DNA of 64,000 bases from Schaalia sp. 19OD2882 (lineage in GTDB: Bacteria > Actinomycetota > Actinomycetes > Actinomycetales > Actinomycetaceae), in assembly GCF_018986735.1 (NCBI RefSeq), contig NZ_CP065521.1:558001-622000 (forward strand). Reading direction: 5' to 3'. The notes under the pieces were generated by a model. The model searched no databases and was not told the DNA's origin. It saw nothing but the letters and a program-made list of their open reading frames with translations. The number at the start of each line of letters is the position of its first letter. Positions within the stretch are counted from its first letter, which is position 1. Made by a program: the position numbers and the translations under genes. Shown in pieces: positions 39,093 to 48,063 of the stretch.

Positions 39093-39956
39093 GTGGAAAA
39101 TGACGACCGCCACGTCCAGCCTCCGGGTTCGATTCTGCTGGCCGCAACCCCCATCGGGGACATCCGAGATGCCTCTCCGCGCTTCGTGCGCGCCCTTGGA
39201 GAGGCCCAGGTCGTGGCCGCCGAGGACACCAGGCGTCTGTTGGCCCTGGCCAAACGCCTCGACGTGCGCATCAATGGCAGACTGCTGAGTCTTCACGACC
39301 ACAACGAGGGCGAGCGTGCCGCCCAAGTGGTCTCCATGGCCGAGGGCGGAGCGCGGGTCCTCATCGTCTCGGACGCCGGAATGCCCACCGTCTCCGACCC
39401 CGGCTACAGGGTCGTGTGCCGAGCCGTCGAGGTCGCAGTGCCGGTCTCGGCGCTTCCGGGACCTTCCGCGCCGGTCACCGCGTTGGCGGTGTCAGGGCTT
39501 CCCAGCGACCGGTTCAGCTTCGAGGGATTCCTGCCGCGCAAGGACGGGGAGGCCCGCCGTCACCTGACCTCCGTTGCGTCGATGCCCCACACCTTGATCT
39601 TCTTCGAGGCGGCCAAGCGACTGAACGAGACGCTGGTCCGCATGGCTGACGTGCTCGGAGGCCACCGCAGGGCCGTCGTCTGCCGAGAGCTGACCAAGAC
39701 CCACGAGGAAGTGCTGCGGGGTGAACTCACCCAGCTCATGGCCCAAACCCGCGGCGAAGTGCTGGGGGAGATCACCATCGTTGTCGAAGGAGCGCGAGGA
39801 GTGTGCGATGCCCAGGACCATGTGGGTGCCGTCCTGGCGCTGGTCGCGGAAGGCATGCGCCTGAAAGAGGCGGCCGCCGAGGTGGCCGAAGCCACCGGGG
39901 CGCGCAAGAACGACCTGTACAAGGCGGCGCTGGCCCGGCGGGACAAGGAAATGTGA
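39093..39956 (+). CDS. rsmI: 16S rRNA (cytidine(1402)-2'-O)-methyltransferase
   Basis: A 287-residue SAM-dependent methyltransferase of the tetrapyrrole-methylase fold that modifies C1402 of 16S rRNA. Signatures are LLAATPIGDIRDAS near the start, AAEDTRRLL, LSLHDHNEGER and the SDAGMPTVSDPG loop that binds SAM. The C-terminal part LKEAAAEVAEATGARKNDLYKAAL is typical. The GTG at 39093 lies only 6 bases after GACAAT, a possible -10 box, with no ribosome site, so the mRNA may be leaderless. Confidence 0.95.
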   Translation: MENDDRHVQPPGSILLAATPIGDIRDASPRFVRALGEAQVVAAEDTRRLLALAKRLDVRINGRLLSLHDHNEGERAAQVVSMAEGGARVLIVSDAGMPTVSDPGYRVVCRAVEVAVPVSALPGPSAPVTALAVSGLPSDRFSFEGFLPRKDGEARRHLTSVASMPHTLIFFEAAKRLNETLVRMADVLGGHRRAVVCRELTKTHEEVLRGELTQLMAQTRGEVLGEITIVVEGARGVCDAQDHVGAVLALVAEGMRLKEAAAEVAEATGARKNDLYKAALARRDKEM

Positions 39957-40030
39957 CTTTGCCCGATGCGGCCCGCGGCAAGCGGGTGCGCGTCAGTGAC
40001 GACGGGCACCGGCCAAAGGGCCCGCCTCCA

Positions 40031-40618
40031 TCAGGCGCGGACCGCCTTCCACACGAGGCCACCGATGACCATGAGCACGGCGGCGATCCAACCGAAGATG
40101 CCGAAGAGGATTCCTCCGACGAACCCGAAGATCCCGCCGACGAACCCGGACAGCTGCGATCCCTCACCGATCTCCAAGGTCGACTTGTAGGAGGAGGCCA
40201 CAGTGCATGTGATCGTGTACCGGCCGGCCTCCTGGGAGGTGAATTCGAGAATCTGTGCACGACCGTTCACGGTCATCGAACCCGAGGGGTCGCTTGCGAC
40301 GATCTCCAGGCCGCCCGGCGACACGGCGGTGCATTCGGCATCGGCCTGGGCCGATCTGCTCCGAGGCGCGTAGATGGCGTAGAGGGTCGATGCCTTGAGT
40401 TTCATCTGGGTGGATTCGGTGGTGGACAGGCGTGTGAGGTCCGTACTCGGCATCGCCGAGAGGAAGTTCGTCAGACCCAGGGCCATGACCACCGAGGCGA
40501 CGACGGCCACGATGATGCCGGCGACGATGAGGATCATCGGTCCCGGGCCGCGTTTGACGGGTCGTTGCGCGCCCATCGGGGGCACGGGAGCGCCGTAGGG
40601 GGGCATCGATTCACTCAT
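40031..40618 (-). CDS. Membrane protein of unknown function
   Basis: A 195-residue protein. A Pro-rich cytoplasmic start (PPYGAPVPPMGAQ) is followed by a membrane helix at about 29-50. An extracellular domain of about 100 residues comes next, with two cysteines (in AECTAV and ITCTV) that could form a disulfide. A Gly-rich hydrophobic region at about 158-192 (FVGGIFGFVGGILFGIFGW) forms one or two more helices. No family was recognised. It is convergent with rsmI. Confidence 0.75.
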   Translation of the reverse strand: MSESMPPYGAPVPPMGAQRPVKRGPGPMILIVAGIIVAVVASVVMALGLTNFLSAMPSTDLTRLSTTESTQMKLKASTLYAIYAPRSRSAQADAECTAVSPGGLEIVASDPSGSMTVNGRAQILEFTSQEAGRYTITCTVASSYKSTLEIGEGSQLSGFVGGIFGFVGGILFGIFGWIAAVLMVIGGLVWKAVRA

Positions 40619-40709
40619 CTCTTCTGCTCCGATCAGTCATGGGGGCCTGCGGGTCGGTGGCGAAGACCTGCGGGTGCGGCAGGGGTCGGCGCCAGTGGTG
40701 TGGCCACGC

Positions 40710-41294
40710 TCATGACAGGCCTTCGCGTGAGGTCGACAGGACTTCGGCAATCCCGGCCTCCGCCAGGCGCATCGAGGCCGCTGCCCCGGTCTCGGGGGAG
40801 ACCGGCTCGGTGAGGTCCGACAGGACGCGCACGCGGAAGCCTTCCGCCGCAGCATCCAGGGCGGTTTCGCACACGCAGTGCGACTGGGCCAGGCCCACGA
40901 CGTCGACGCAGGTGACACCGGCGCTGCGCAGGGCCTCTGCCAGTGTGGTCCCGTCCTGGGTCGTTCCCTCGAATCCCGAGTAGGCGGCGCTGTACTGTCC
41001 CTTCTTCACGGTGACATCCGCCCCGAGGTCTGCAAGAGCCGGGTGCAACTCGGCCTCGGTGGTGTCCGCCACGCCATGCGGGGGCCAGGTGTCGACGTAG
41101 TCCGGGGTGGCGGAGAAGTGCTCGCCCGGGTCCACGTGCCAGTCCTGGGTGGTGACCAGCAGATCGTAGTCGCCCCGGTGTGCGGCCACGTAGGAGGCGA
41201 TGCGTCGGGCGCTGGCGTTGCCTCCGGACACGGGCAGTGCTCCACCTTCGCAAAAGGTCGGCTGGACGTCGACGACGATGAGTGCGCGTGCCAT
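40710..41294 (-). CDS. pncA: Nicotinamidase (isochorismatase family)
   Basis: A 194-residue amidohydrolase that converts nicotinamide to nicotinate for NAD recycling. The catalytic triad is D9, K98 and C140 (SHCVCETAL). The metal-binding set is D51, H53 and H59 in QDWHVDPGEHF. This matches PncA rather than plain isochorismatase, because the metal triad is present. The ATG at 41294 lies 6 bases after GAGGAG; the much longer open frame upstream is rejected. It is divergent from metG. Confidence 0.92.
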   Translation of the reverse strand: MARALIVVDVQPTFCEGGALPVSGGNASARRIASYVAAHRGDYDLLVTTQDWHVDPGEHFSATPDYVDTWPPHGVADTTEAELHPALADLGADVTVKKGQYSAAYSGFEGTTQDGTTLAEALRSAGVTCVDVVGLAQSHCVCETALDAAAEGFRVRVLSDLTEPVSPETGAAASMRLAEAGIAEVLSTSREGLS

Positions 41295-41342
41295 GCGTTG
41301 CTCCTCGGTGGCGGCTCGGGACCGGGTGGGCGGAAGGGTTTT

Positions 41343-41368
41343 CCCGCCCCGGCGGGGGCCGGGGCGGG
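41343..41368. other. GC-only hairpin between pncA and metG
   Basis: CCCGCCCCGGC pairs with GCCGGGGCGGG around GGGG (11 perfect pairs). It lies about 50 bases upstream of pncA, so would be in its leader if transcription starts further away. Nothing else was seen in the 299-base gap apart from the metG -10-like TAGGAT at 41580. Confidence 0.5.
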
Positions 41369-41593
41369 CCCCGCCTCCCACGCTAGTCGCGTGCCGCCCC
41401 CATGTCCTGTGCGGGCGTCCTCGCAAAGGGGCGACCTCCAGTGCCTCACAGTCGACGTCGCGGGTGACCCGATCCGCCTCCTGCCGGCGTGTAGCACGCG
41501 GCGCGACCGCCGCAGGTGCTCCCGCGAGTGCGCAGGGCGCAGGTGGCCCCGCCCTCGTCAATGGTTGTCGGAGCGCGACTAGGATGGGACCCC

Positions 41594-43435
41594 ATGAGCC
41601 GCATCCTCTCCGCCGTCGCATGGCCCTACGCCAACGGCCCCCGCCACATCGGACACGTCGCCGGATTCGGCGTCCCCTCTGACGTCTTCTCGCGCTACAT
41701 GCGCATGGCGGGACACGAGGTCCTCATGGTCTCCGGCACCGACGAACACGGCACCCCCATCCTGGTGGCGGCCGACGGCGAGGGAGTCACAGCCCGCGAA
41801 CTGGCCGATCGCAACAACCGACTCATCGTCGAAGACCTGGTCAACCTGGGCCTGTCCTACGACCTGTTCACCCGCACCACTGCGGGCAACCACTATGCGG
41901 TGGTCCAGGAGATGTTCGAAGTCGTCCGCGACAACGGGTACATGATCCAGCAGGTCACGCGGGCCGCGATCTCGCCCTCGACAGGACGTACCCTGCCCGA
42001 CCGCTACATCGAAGGCACCTGCCCCATCTGCTCCACCCCCGGCGCGCGCGGTGACCAGTGCGACGCCTGCGGCAACCAGCTGGACCCCACCGACCTGATC
42101 GACCCGCACTCGCGAATCAATGGAGAGACCCCGGAGTTCGTCGAATCCACCCACTGGTTCCTGGACCTGCCGGCCTTGGCCCAGGCCCTGTCGCAGTGGC
42201 TGGACGAGCGCGAGAAGTCCGGTACGTGGCGGCCCAATGTCATCAAGTTCTCCAAGAATTTCCTCGACGACATCCGCCCGCGCGCCATGACCCGCGACAT
42301 CGACTGGGGCATCCCGGTGCCCGGCTGGGAGGACCAGCCCACCAAGCGCCTGTACGTGTGGTTCGATGCCGTCATCGGCTACCTGTCGGCCTCCATTGAA
42401 TGGGCGCGCCGCAGCGGCGAGCCCGAGGCGTGGCGCAAGTGGTGGAACGACCCGGAGGCCCTGTCCTACTACTTCATGGGCAAGGACAACATCGTCTTCC
42501 ACTCGCAGATCTGGCCGGCGGAGATGCTGGGCTACAACGGCGGCGGCTCCAAGGGCGGCGAGCCCGGCACCTTGGGCACACTCAACCTGCCCACCGAGGT
42601 CGTCTCCAGCGAGTTCTTGACCATGGAGGGCAAGAAGTTCTCCTCCAGCCACGGCATCGTCATCTACGTGCGCGATTTCCTCTCGCGCTACCAGGCCGAC
42701 GCGCTGCGCTACTTCATCAGCGCGGCCGGTCCGGAGACCTCCGACGCCGACTTCACGTGGGCCGAGTTCGTGCGCCGCACCAATGGTGAGCTGGTGGCCG
42801 GATGGGGCAACCTGGTCAATCGCACTGCGTCAATGATCGCCAAGAAGTTCGGCCAAGTGCCCGCCCCGGGCGAGTTGGAGGAAATCGACCGCGTCCTGCT
42901 GGACGCCCTGTCCGCCGGATTCGACGAGGTCGGGGACCTCATTCGTCACCACCGTCAAAAGGCCGCCTTGGCTGCGGCGATGCGCCTGGTGGGTGAGGCG
43001 AACAAGTACGTCACCGACACCGAGCCCTTCAAGCTCAAGGCTCCTGAGCAGCAGCAACGCCTGGCGACCGTCCTGTGGGTCCTGGCCCAGGCGGTGTCCG
43101 ACCTGAACCTCATGCTCAGCCCCTTCCTGCCGCACGCCGCCAATGCGGTGGACGCCGTCATGGGTGGTGCGGGCGACGTGGCCCCAATGCCCCGCATCGA
43201 AGAGGTCGAGGAGCTGGACCCGCAGGTGCTGCCCGCCGCCTTCGAGGGGCGCAGCGGCTACCCGATCATCACCGGCGACTACTCCGGCTTCCCCGCGTGG
43301 GCGCGTCGCGACGTGGTGGTGGGCACTCCCATTGCCAAGCCGACTCCGGTGTTCACCAAGCTGGATGAGTCCATCGTCGAAGAGGAGTTGGCACGATACG
43401 CCGACATGGTCCCCGACGACGTCACCGGGGCCTGA
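41594..43435 (+). CDS. metG: Methionyl-tRNA synthetase
   Basis: A 613-residue class I synthetase that charges tRNA-Met. HIGH is at 18-21. A zinc knuckle CPIC...CDAC lies near 147-163. The KMSKS equivalent is KFSSS (348-352), a form known in actinobacterial MetRS. The C-terminal anticodon-binding helical domain is present; the extra tRNA-binding (EMAP-like) domain is absent, as in MetG1-type enzymes. TAGGAT ends 8 bases before the ATG at 41594, so the mRNA is probably leaderless or nearly so. No ribosome-binding site is visible. Confidence 0.96.
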   Translation: MSRILSAVAWPYANGPRHIGHVAGFGVPSDVFSRYMRMAGHEVLMVSGTDEHGTPILVAADGEGVTARELADRNNRLIVEDLVNLGLSYDLFTRTTAGNHYAVVQEMFEVVRDNGYMIQQVTRAAISPSTGRTLPDRYIEGTCPICSTPGARGDQCDACGNQLDPTDLIDPHSRINGETPEFVESTHWFLDLPALAQALSQWLDEREKSGTWRPNVIKFSKNFLDDIRPRAMTRDIDWGIPVPGWEDQPTKRLYVWFDAVIGYLSASIEWARRSGEPEAWRKWWNDPEALSYYFMGKDNIVFHSQIWPAEMLGYNGGGSKGGEPGTLGTLNLPTEVVSSEFLTMEGKKFSSSHGIVIYVRDFLSRYQADALRYFISAAGPETSDADFTWAEFVRRTNGELVAGWGNLVNRTASMIAKKFGQVPAPGELEEIDRVLLDALSAGFDEVGDLIRHHRQKAALAAAMRLVGEANKYVTDTEPFKLKAPEQQQRLATVLWVLAQAVSDLNLMLSPFLPHAANAVDAVMGGAGDVAPMPRIEEVEELDPQVLPAAFEGRSGYPIITGDYSGFPAWARRDVVVGTPIAKPTPVFTKLDESIVEEELARYADMVPDDVTGA

Positions 43436-43704
43436 GGGCGCGCTCCCTCCATCGAGGCCACGGGGTGGTGCGAATGGCCTCTGACCTGGTAAATTGACCG
43501 GAAAGTTGATTGCGTTTTAGGTCCAAGGTCGCATGCCGGCCGATGGCGAGGATCGTCGTGGGCACATCCGGGTGGCGTTGACCTGCGAAGTGTGAATTCG
43601 TGTCCGAGGCCCACACATAGCATGTACGAGGGCTTCGCAGGAGAGGCCCCTGACGGACGCTGACGTCCGCACCCATCGCACAGACACGGAAGGAGATTCG
43701 CCGT

Positions 43705-46700
43705 ATGCTCGCGCGACGAATCCTGGGTGGTGCCGCCACAGCGGCACTGCTCATTTCGGGAGGAGCCCTTTCGCCGGCGCTGGCCTCCCCGTCGACGGCC
43801 GACCTGGCCGTCGGCGACGTCCAGGGAACCCCGGCACTGGTGGAGACCTCGTCCAACCCGCGCATCGCCGCCTGGCAGAACCTGCAATTCGGCCTGTTCA
43901 TGCACTGGGGCGTCTACTCGATGTACGAAGGCATGTACAAGGGCAAGCCCCAGCACATGGGCTACCCCGAGCAGATCAAGGCATGGGAGAAGATCCCGCG
44001 CAGCGACTACCTGGCACAGGCGTCGAAGATGACCGCGGACAAGTGGGACGCCGCGCACGTGTGCCGCACCGCCAAGAAGGCCGGCATGAAGTACGTGATG
44101 ATCACCTCCAAGCATCACGACGGCTTCGCCATGTGGGACACCAAGACCACCGACTACAACGTGGTCAAGCAGACTGCCTTCGGCAAGGACCCGATGAAGC
44201 AGCTGGCGGACGAATGTGCGAAGGTCGACATGAAGCTCGCCTTCTACTTCTCCATCATCGACTGGGAGAAGCACGAGCCAGAGCCGTGGGGCAACCAGAA
44301 CCCGATCACCGACGAACACCTGCAGTACAACCTGGCCCAGATCACCGAGCTGATGACCAACTACGGTCCGATTGCCGAGTTCTGGTTCGACATGGGCGGC
44401 CCCACCGCCGAACAGTCGCAGAAGATGGCCGACAAGGTCCACGAACTGCAGCCCGAGACCACCGTGGTCAACTCGCGCGTGTGGAACAAGAAGGGTGACT
44501 TCGAGGTCGGCGGCGACAACGCGGTCCACGGCTCCTTCACATTGGGTCCCTGGGAGTCGATCCGCTCCATCTTCCCGGCCTGCTGGTCCTACTGTGTCGA
44601 CGGGCGCGCCAACCGCGCCGAGGACCGGATCCTTCCCAACGCCAGAGCCGCCATCAACGACCTGGTCAAGGTCGTCTCCAACGACGGCAACTTCGCCTTC
44701 AACATCGGCCCCAAGGGTGACGGCTCCTTCGACCCCTTCGACCAGAAGGTTCTGGACGAGTTGGCGGCGTGGCACACCCGCCACCCCGACGCCATCGACG
44801 GGGCCCGCGCCACGTGGTTCCCGAACCAGTCCTGGGGTGCGGTCACCGGCAAGGGCAATTCGCTGTTCCTGTTCCCGACCTCGTGGAAGGAGGGGGCCCA
44901 GCTGACCCTGAAGGGCTTGGCCAACAAGGTCACCTCTGTCACCATCGACGGAGTCGGCACTGCTCTTGACCACACGCGCAACGGCCTGGACCTCACCGTC
45001 ACGCTCAAGGGGGACGCCCCCGACAAGTTGCGTTCCGTGGTCCGTGTCGACCTGGAGGGCGAACCGCGCATGGTTCCCACCCAGACGCTTGAACTGACCC
45101 AGGGAGCCGGCACCGTCGAGGCCAAGAACATCGCCCTGCGCACCACCGGCACCGGCCAAGCCAAGAGTTTCGCCGACGCGTGGGTGGTGGACCGCGCCGG
45201 CGTCACCTACCGTGACGTCGAGGTCGAGTTCTCCGGAGTCGAGGGCCTCAAGGCCGACACCACCTATGCCGTGACCTTCGGCGACAAGACCGTGGAAGTC
45301 ACCGGGGCCGAGCTCTCGCAAGGCCCGCTCTCCGGTTTCACCCTGCTGCCCAATCAGGTCACCCGCGTGAGCATCAAGCAGGCCAAGCCCGTCTACTACA
45401 CTGATGGGCTGGGTCTGAAGTTCGGTTCGATCAAGATCACCGGCTACAAGGACGGCATTGCCCAAGTGGCTCCGCAATTCACCGTGCAACCGCAGGACGC
45501 CACCGTGGTCGAGGGCGACGAGGCGACCTTCACGGCAAGCGCCTCCGGACGTCCTCGCCCCACCTACCAGTGGTACCGGGTGGGACGCGACGGTACGAAG
45601 AGCGCCATCAAGGGCGAAACCTCGACCTCGTACACCATCACCTCGACGAAGGCCGATGACGGCGTCAAGTTCTACGTCGAGGCCACGAATGCGGAAGGCA
45701 AGGCGACCTCGTCCGAAGCCCTGCTGACCGTCACCGAGCCGGTGGTGAACCTGGCGCTGAAGAAGCCCGCACGCCAGTCCTCCGAGGGCTGGTTGGGCGG
45801 AGCGGCCTCGCGCGCCAACGACGGCAACACCGACGGTGAATGGGAGAACTCGTCCGTGTCCGGCACCGCCCCTCAGGACAACCCCTGGTGGGAGGTCGAC
45901 CTGGAGGACACCTACGCAGTGGGCACGGTGAACGTGTTCAACCGCGCTGAGAGCGACGACTGCTCCGGCGTACCCTGCTCCGAACGTTTGCGCGACTTCT
46001 ACGTCATCGCCTCGGCCGACAAGTTGCCCGACGAGATGTCCATGGACGACTTGGCCGCCCGCGCGGCCGCAGGAGTCAAGGACGGAGACACCTACAAGGT
46101 CATCAAGGTCGAGGGCAAGGGTGCCTACCCGTCGACCGTCGACTTCGGCGGATTCGAAGCCCGCTGGGTTCGCGTGGCCCTGCCCGGCTCCCTCACGGAG
46201 TTGAACCTGGCCGAGGTCGAGGTCATCGAGGCCCCCACTGAGCCGAGCGTGTCGATCTCGGCCACGGGCGATCCCGAGTCCGACTTCGTGCTGAAGGACG
46301 GGCGCGCCACCGTGCGCCCCGGAACGACGGTGACCTTCACCGCCACTGCCGACGGACAACCCGCTCCGACCCTGCAGTGGCAGAAGCAGAAGGGTGGCAC
46401 CTGGGTCGATGTCGCCGACCAGACCGGTCAGGCCTTCACCATGACCGTCGCAGTCGAGGACGATGACGCCGCCGTCCGCGTGGTGGCGACCAACTCGGCG
46501 GGCAGTGACACCTCGGATCCAGTGGCACTGACGGTCAACGACCCGCCCACGGTCTCGGCGATCAGCGCCAAGGCCGGCGGCGCCGTCGTGGAACCGGCGG
46601 ACGACGGCGCCTGGCAGAAGGTCACGGTGGACAAGGACACCGAAGTCGAGCTCTCGGCCACCGTCAAGGGTTTCCCTGCACCCGAACTGCAGTGGCAGAC

Positions 46701-47421
46701 CCGCCCGGTCTCCGGCGGCGAGGACGACTGGACCAACCTCGATGGCAAGACCGGTGCGACGTTGACCGTCACTGCCTCGGAGGACACGCAGGCCGTCCTG
46801 CACCGCCTGGTGGCCAAGAACAGGGCCGGAACAGTCGACTCGGCGCCGCTGCGCGTGGCCATGAAGCCTGCCACCCCGCCGAACCCGGATCCCCAGCCGA
46901 ACCCGGATCCGAAGCCGAATCCCGACCCCAAGCCCAACCCGGACCCGAAGCCGAATCCCGACCCGGCGCCGGGCCTGAAGGTGACAGCCGAGCCCGTCAC
47001 CGTGACCGTGGGCAAGGAGCTGGTGGTGCGGATCTCCGGGATGAAGCCTGGTGAGACGGCGACGGTCTCGGTCCACTCCGATCCGGTGGTCATCGGCACG
47101 GTCGAGGCCGGGCCCGATGGCACCGCGTCCTTGGTGTGGAAGGTCCCGACCGACTTCCCGGTCGGCGCCCACCGCCTGGTGGTCCAAACGCCCACCAGTG
47201 GCACCACGGAGATCCCGCTGACCATCCGTTCGGTTGCGGCCGATCCGAACAAGCCCGCTGATCCGAGCAAGCCGACTGATCCGAAGTCGACGTCGAAGCC
47301 CAGTGGCAAGGGCATCCTGGCTGAGACCGGTGCCGAGTCGGTGTTGACGGTGGGCCTGTGCCTGACCCTGATCGCCGGCGGCGCCATCTTGAGGGTGGCC
47401 TCTCGACGCCGCCAGAGGTGA
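43705..47421 (+). CDS. Cell-wall-anchored GH29 alpha-L-fucosidase, multidomain
   Basis: A 1238-residue secreted enzyme. The signal peptide ends near ALASP. The GH29 catalytic domain occupies about 50-370: FGLFMHWGVYS, SKHHDGFAMW and nucleophile D229 in EFWFDMGG. A beta-sandwich follows, then an Ig-like domain (about 589-678), an F5/8-type discoidin/fucolectin domain (680-842) and further Ig-like repeats. A (PKPNPD)n spacer lies at about 1055-1092, before another beta domain. The sorting signal LAETG (1205-1209) has a membrane segment and RRRQR tail. It should release L-fucose from host mucins or glycans at the cell surface. AAGGAG precedes the ATG. The F5/8 domain probably binds glycans. Confidence 0.95.
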   Translation: MLARRILGGAATAALLISGGALSPALASPSTADLAVGDVQGTPALVETSSNPRIAAWQNLQFGLFMHWGVYSMYEGMYKGKPQHMGYPEQIKAWEKIPRSDYLAQASKMTADKWDAAHVCRTAKKAGMKYVMITSKHHDGFAMWDTKTTDYNVVKQTAFGKDPMKQLADECAKVDMKLAFYFSIIDWEKHEPEPWGNQNPITDEHLQYNLAQITELMTNYGPIAEFWFDMGGPTAEQSQKMADKVHELQPETTVVNSRVWNKKGDFEVGGDNAVHGSFTLGPWESIRSIFPACWSYCVDGRANRAEDRILPNARAAINDLVKVVSNDGNFAFNIGPKGDGSFDPFDQKVLDELAAWHTRHPDAIDGARATWFPNQSWGAVTGKGNSLFLFPTSWKEGAQLTLKGLANKVTSVTIDGVGTALDHTRNGLDLTVTLKGDAPDKLRSVVRVDLEGEPRMVPTQTLELTQGAGTVEAKNIALRTTGTGQAKSFADAWVVDRAGVTYRDVEVEFSGVEGLKADTTYAVTFGDKTVEVTGAELSQGPLSGFTLLPNQVTRVSIKQAKPVYYTDGLGLKFGSIKITGYKDGIAQVAPQFTVQPQDATVVEGDEATFTASASGRPRPTYQWYRVGRDGTKSAIKGETSTSYTITSTKADDGVKFYVEATNAEGKATSSEALLTVTEPVVNLALKKPARQSSEGWLGGAASRANDGNTDGEWENSSVSGTAPQDNPWWEVDLEDTYAVGTVNVFNRAESDDCSGVPCSERLRDFYVIASADKLPDEMSMDDLAARAAAGVKDGDTYKVIKVEGKGAYPSTVDFGGFEARWVRVALPGSLTELNLAEVEVIEAPTEPSVSISATGDPESDFVLKDGRATVRPGTTVTFTATADGQPAPTLQWQKQKGGTWVDVADQTGQAFTMTVAVEDDDAAVRVVATNSAGSDTSDPVALTVNDPPTVSAISAKAGGAVVEPADDGAWQKVTVDKDTEVELSATVKGFPAPELQWQTRPVSGGEDDWTNLDGKTGATLTVTASEDTQAVLHRLVAKNRAGTVDSAPLRVAMKPATPPNPDPQPNPDPKPNPDPKPNPDPKPNPDPAPGLKVTAEPVTVTVGKELVVRISGMKPGETATVSVHSDPVVIGTVEAGPDGTASLVWKVPTDFPVGAHRLVVQTPTSGTTEIPLTIRSVAADPNKPADPSKPTDPKSTSKPSGKGILAETGAESVLTVGLCLTLIAGGAILRVASRRRQR

Positions 47422-47445
47422 GCGGCGCACTGCGCCTCACGAATC

Positions 47446-47476
47446 GGAGCCCCCTCCCGCTGCGGGAGGGGGCTCC
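47446..47476. terminator. Bidirectional terminator after the fucosidase gene
   Basis: GGAGCCCCCTCCC (47446-47458) pairs perfectly with GGGAGGGGGCTCC (47464-47476) around GCTGC. It sits between convergent genes and has 13 pairs, but no T-tract. Confidence 0.75.
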
Positions 47477-47533
47477 TGGCGTCCTGGAAGCGTGATGCCG
47501 AGCAGACTGCAAGGGTCAGGGAAGTGACTCGGC

Positions 47534-48049
47534 TCAGCCCTTCTTCGCACGTCCGACGAACAGGGCCAGGACGATCAGGCCCACACCCAAGGCTGCGACC
47601 ATGGAGATGAGGATCATCGGCAGGTCGACGTGCTGCAGGAAAGCCGTGCCGATGAGCAGCAGCCCGGTCAGCAGGACGACCGATGCCCACAGGGCCTGGC
47701 CCACGCGGATGCCGCGTGCGGGGGCTTCCGGTCGGGACACCGGTGCCTCGACCTTGACGGTGGAGGGGGCCGAAGCAGGGGCGGGTGCCGCCGGCATGGC
47801 TGCGGACGAGGAGGCGGCCGAAGAAGCAGTTTCGGTGGTTGCGCCTGCACTTGCCGCTGGTGTCGCCTCGGTGAGGGGCGTTCGATCGGGTGCGGCCGAT
47901 GCCATTTCGCTGCTCGCTTCGACGACCGGCGTCTCGTCGTGCCCCATGGACGCCAACTCCGTGGTCGCGTCCACGTGCAGTTCCGTGGTGGCGGCCTCTG
48001 TGCGCACGGAGTCCTCGGTGGTCGGATCGGGGGTCTTCTTGGTGCTCAT
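47534..48049 (-). CDS. Membrane protein with acidic Ala/Thr-rich N-terminus
   Basis: A 171-residue protein. The first 110 or so residues are disordered, rich in Ala, Thr, Ser and Glu. Two helices (about 115-135 and 143-165) form a hairpin ending in GRAKKG. The ATG at 48049 follows GAAGGAGGAACACACG and lies 14 bases after the PspC-type gene, so the two are likely co-transcribed. No known family was recognised; it could be a partner of the PspC protein. Confidence 0.75.
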   Translation of the reverse strand: MSTKKTPDPTTEDSVRTEAATTELHVDATTELASMGHDETPVVEASSEMASAAPDRTPLTEATPAASAGATTETASSAASSSAAMPAAPAPASAPSTVKVEAPVSRPEAPARGIRVGQALWASVVLLTGLLLIGTAFLQHVDLPMILISMVAALGVGLIVLALFVGRAKKG

Positions 48050-48063
48050 CGTGTGTTCCTCCT

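Noticed and set aside
40710..41621. Longer pncA reading from an upstream start
   Set aside because: The extra 109 residues are low-complexity and run through a GC-only hairpin. GAGGAG sits 6 bases before the ATG at 41294, giving the normal PncA length.
46876..46971. Short tandem DNA repeats resembling a CRISPR array
   Set aside because: They encode the PNPDP stalk of the fucosidase in frame and have no spacers.
43279..47430. A 1383-residue open frame antisense to the fucosidase gene
   Set aside because: It mirrors a gene with strong codon bias. Its translation is Gly/Val/Arg-rich with no domain, and the GH29 gene on the other strand is certain. Long antisense frames are normal in high-GC DNA.
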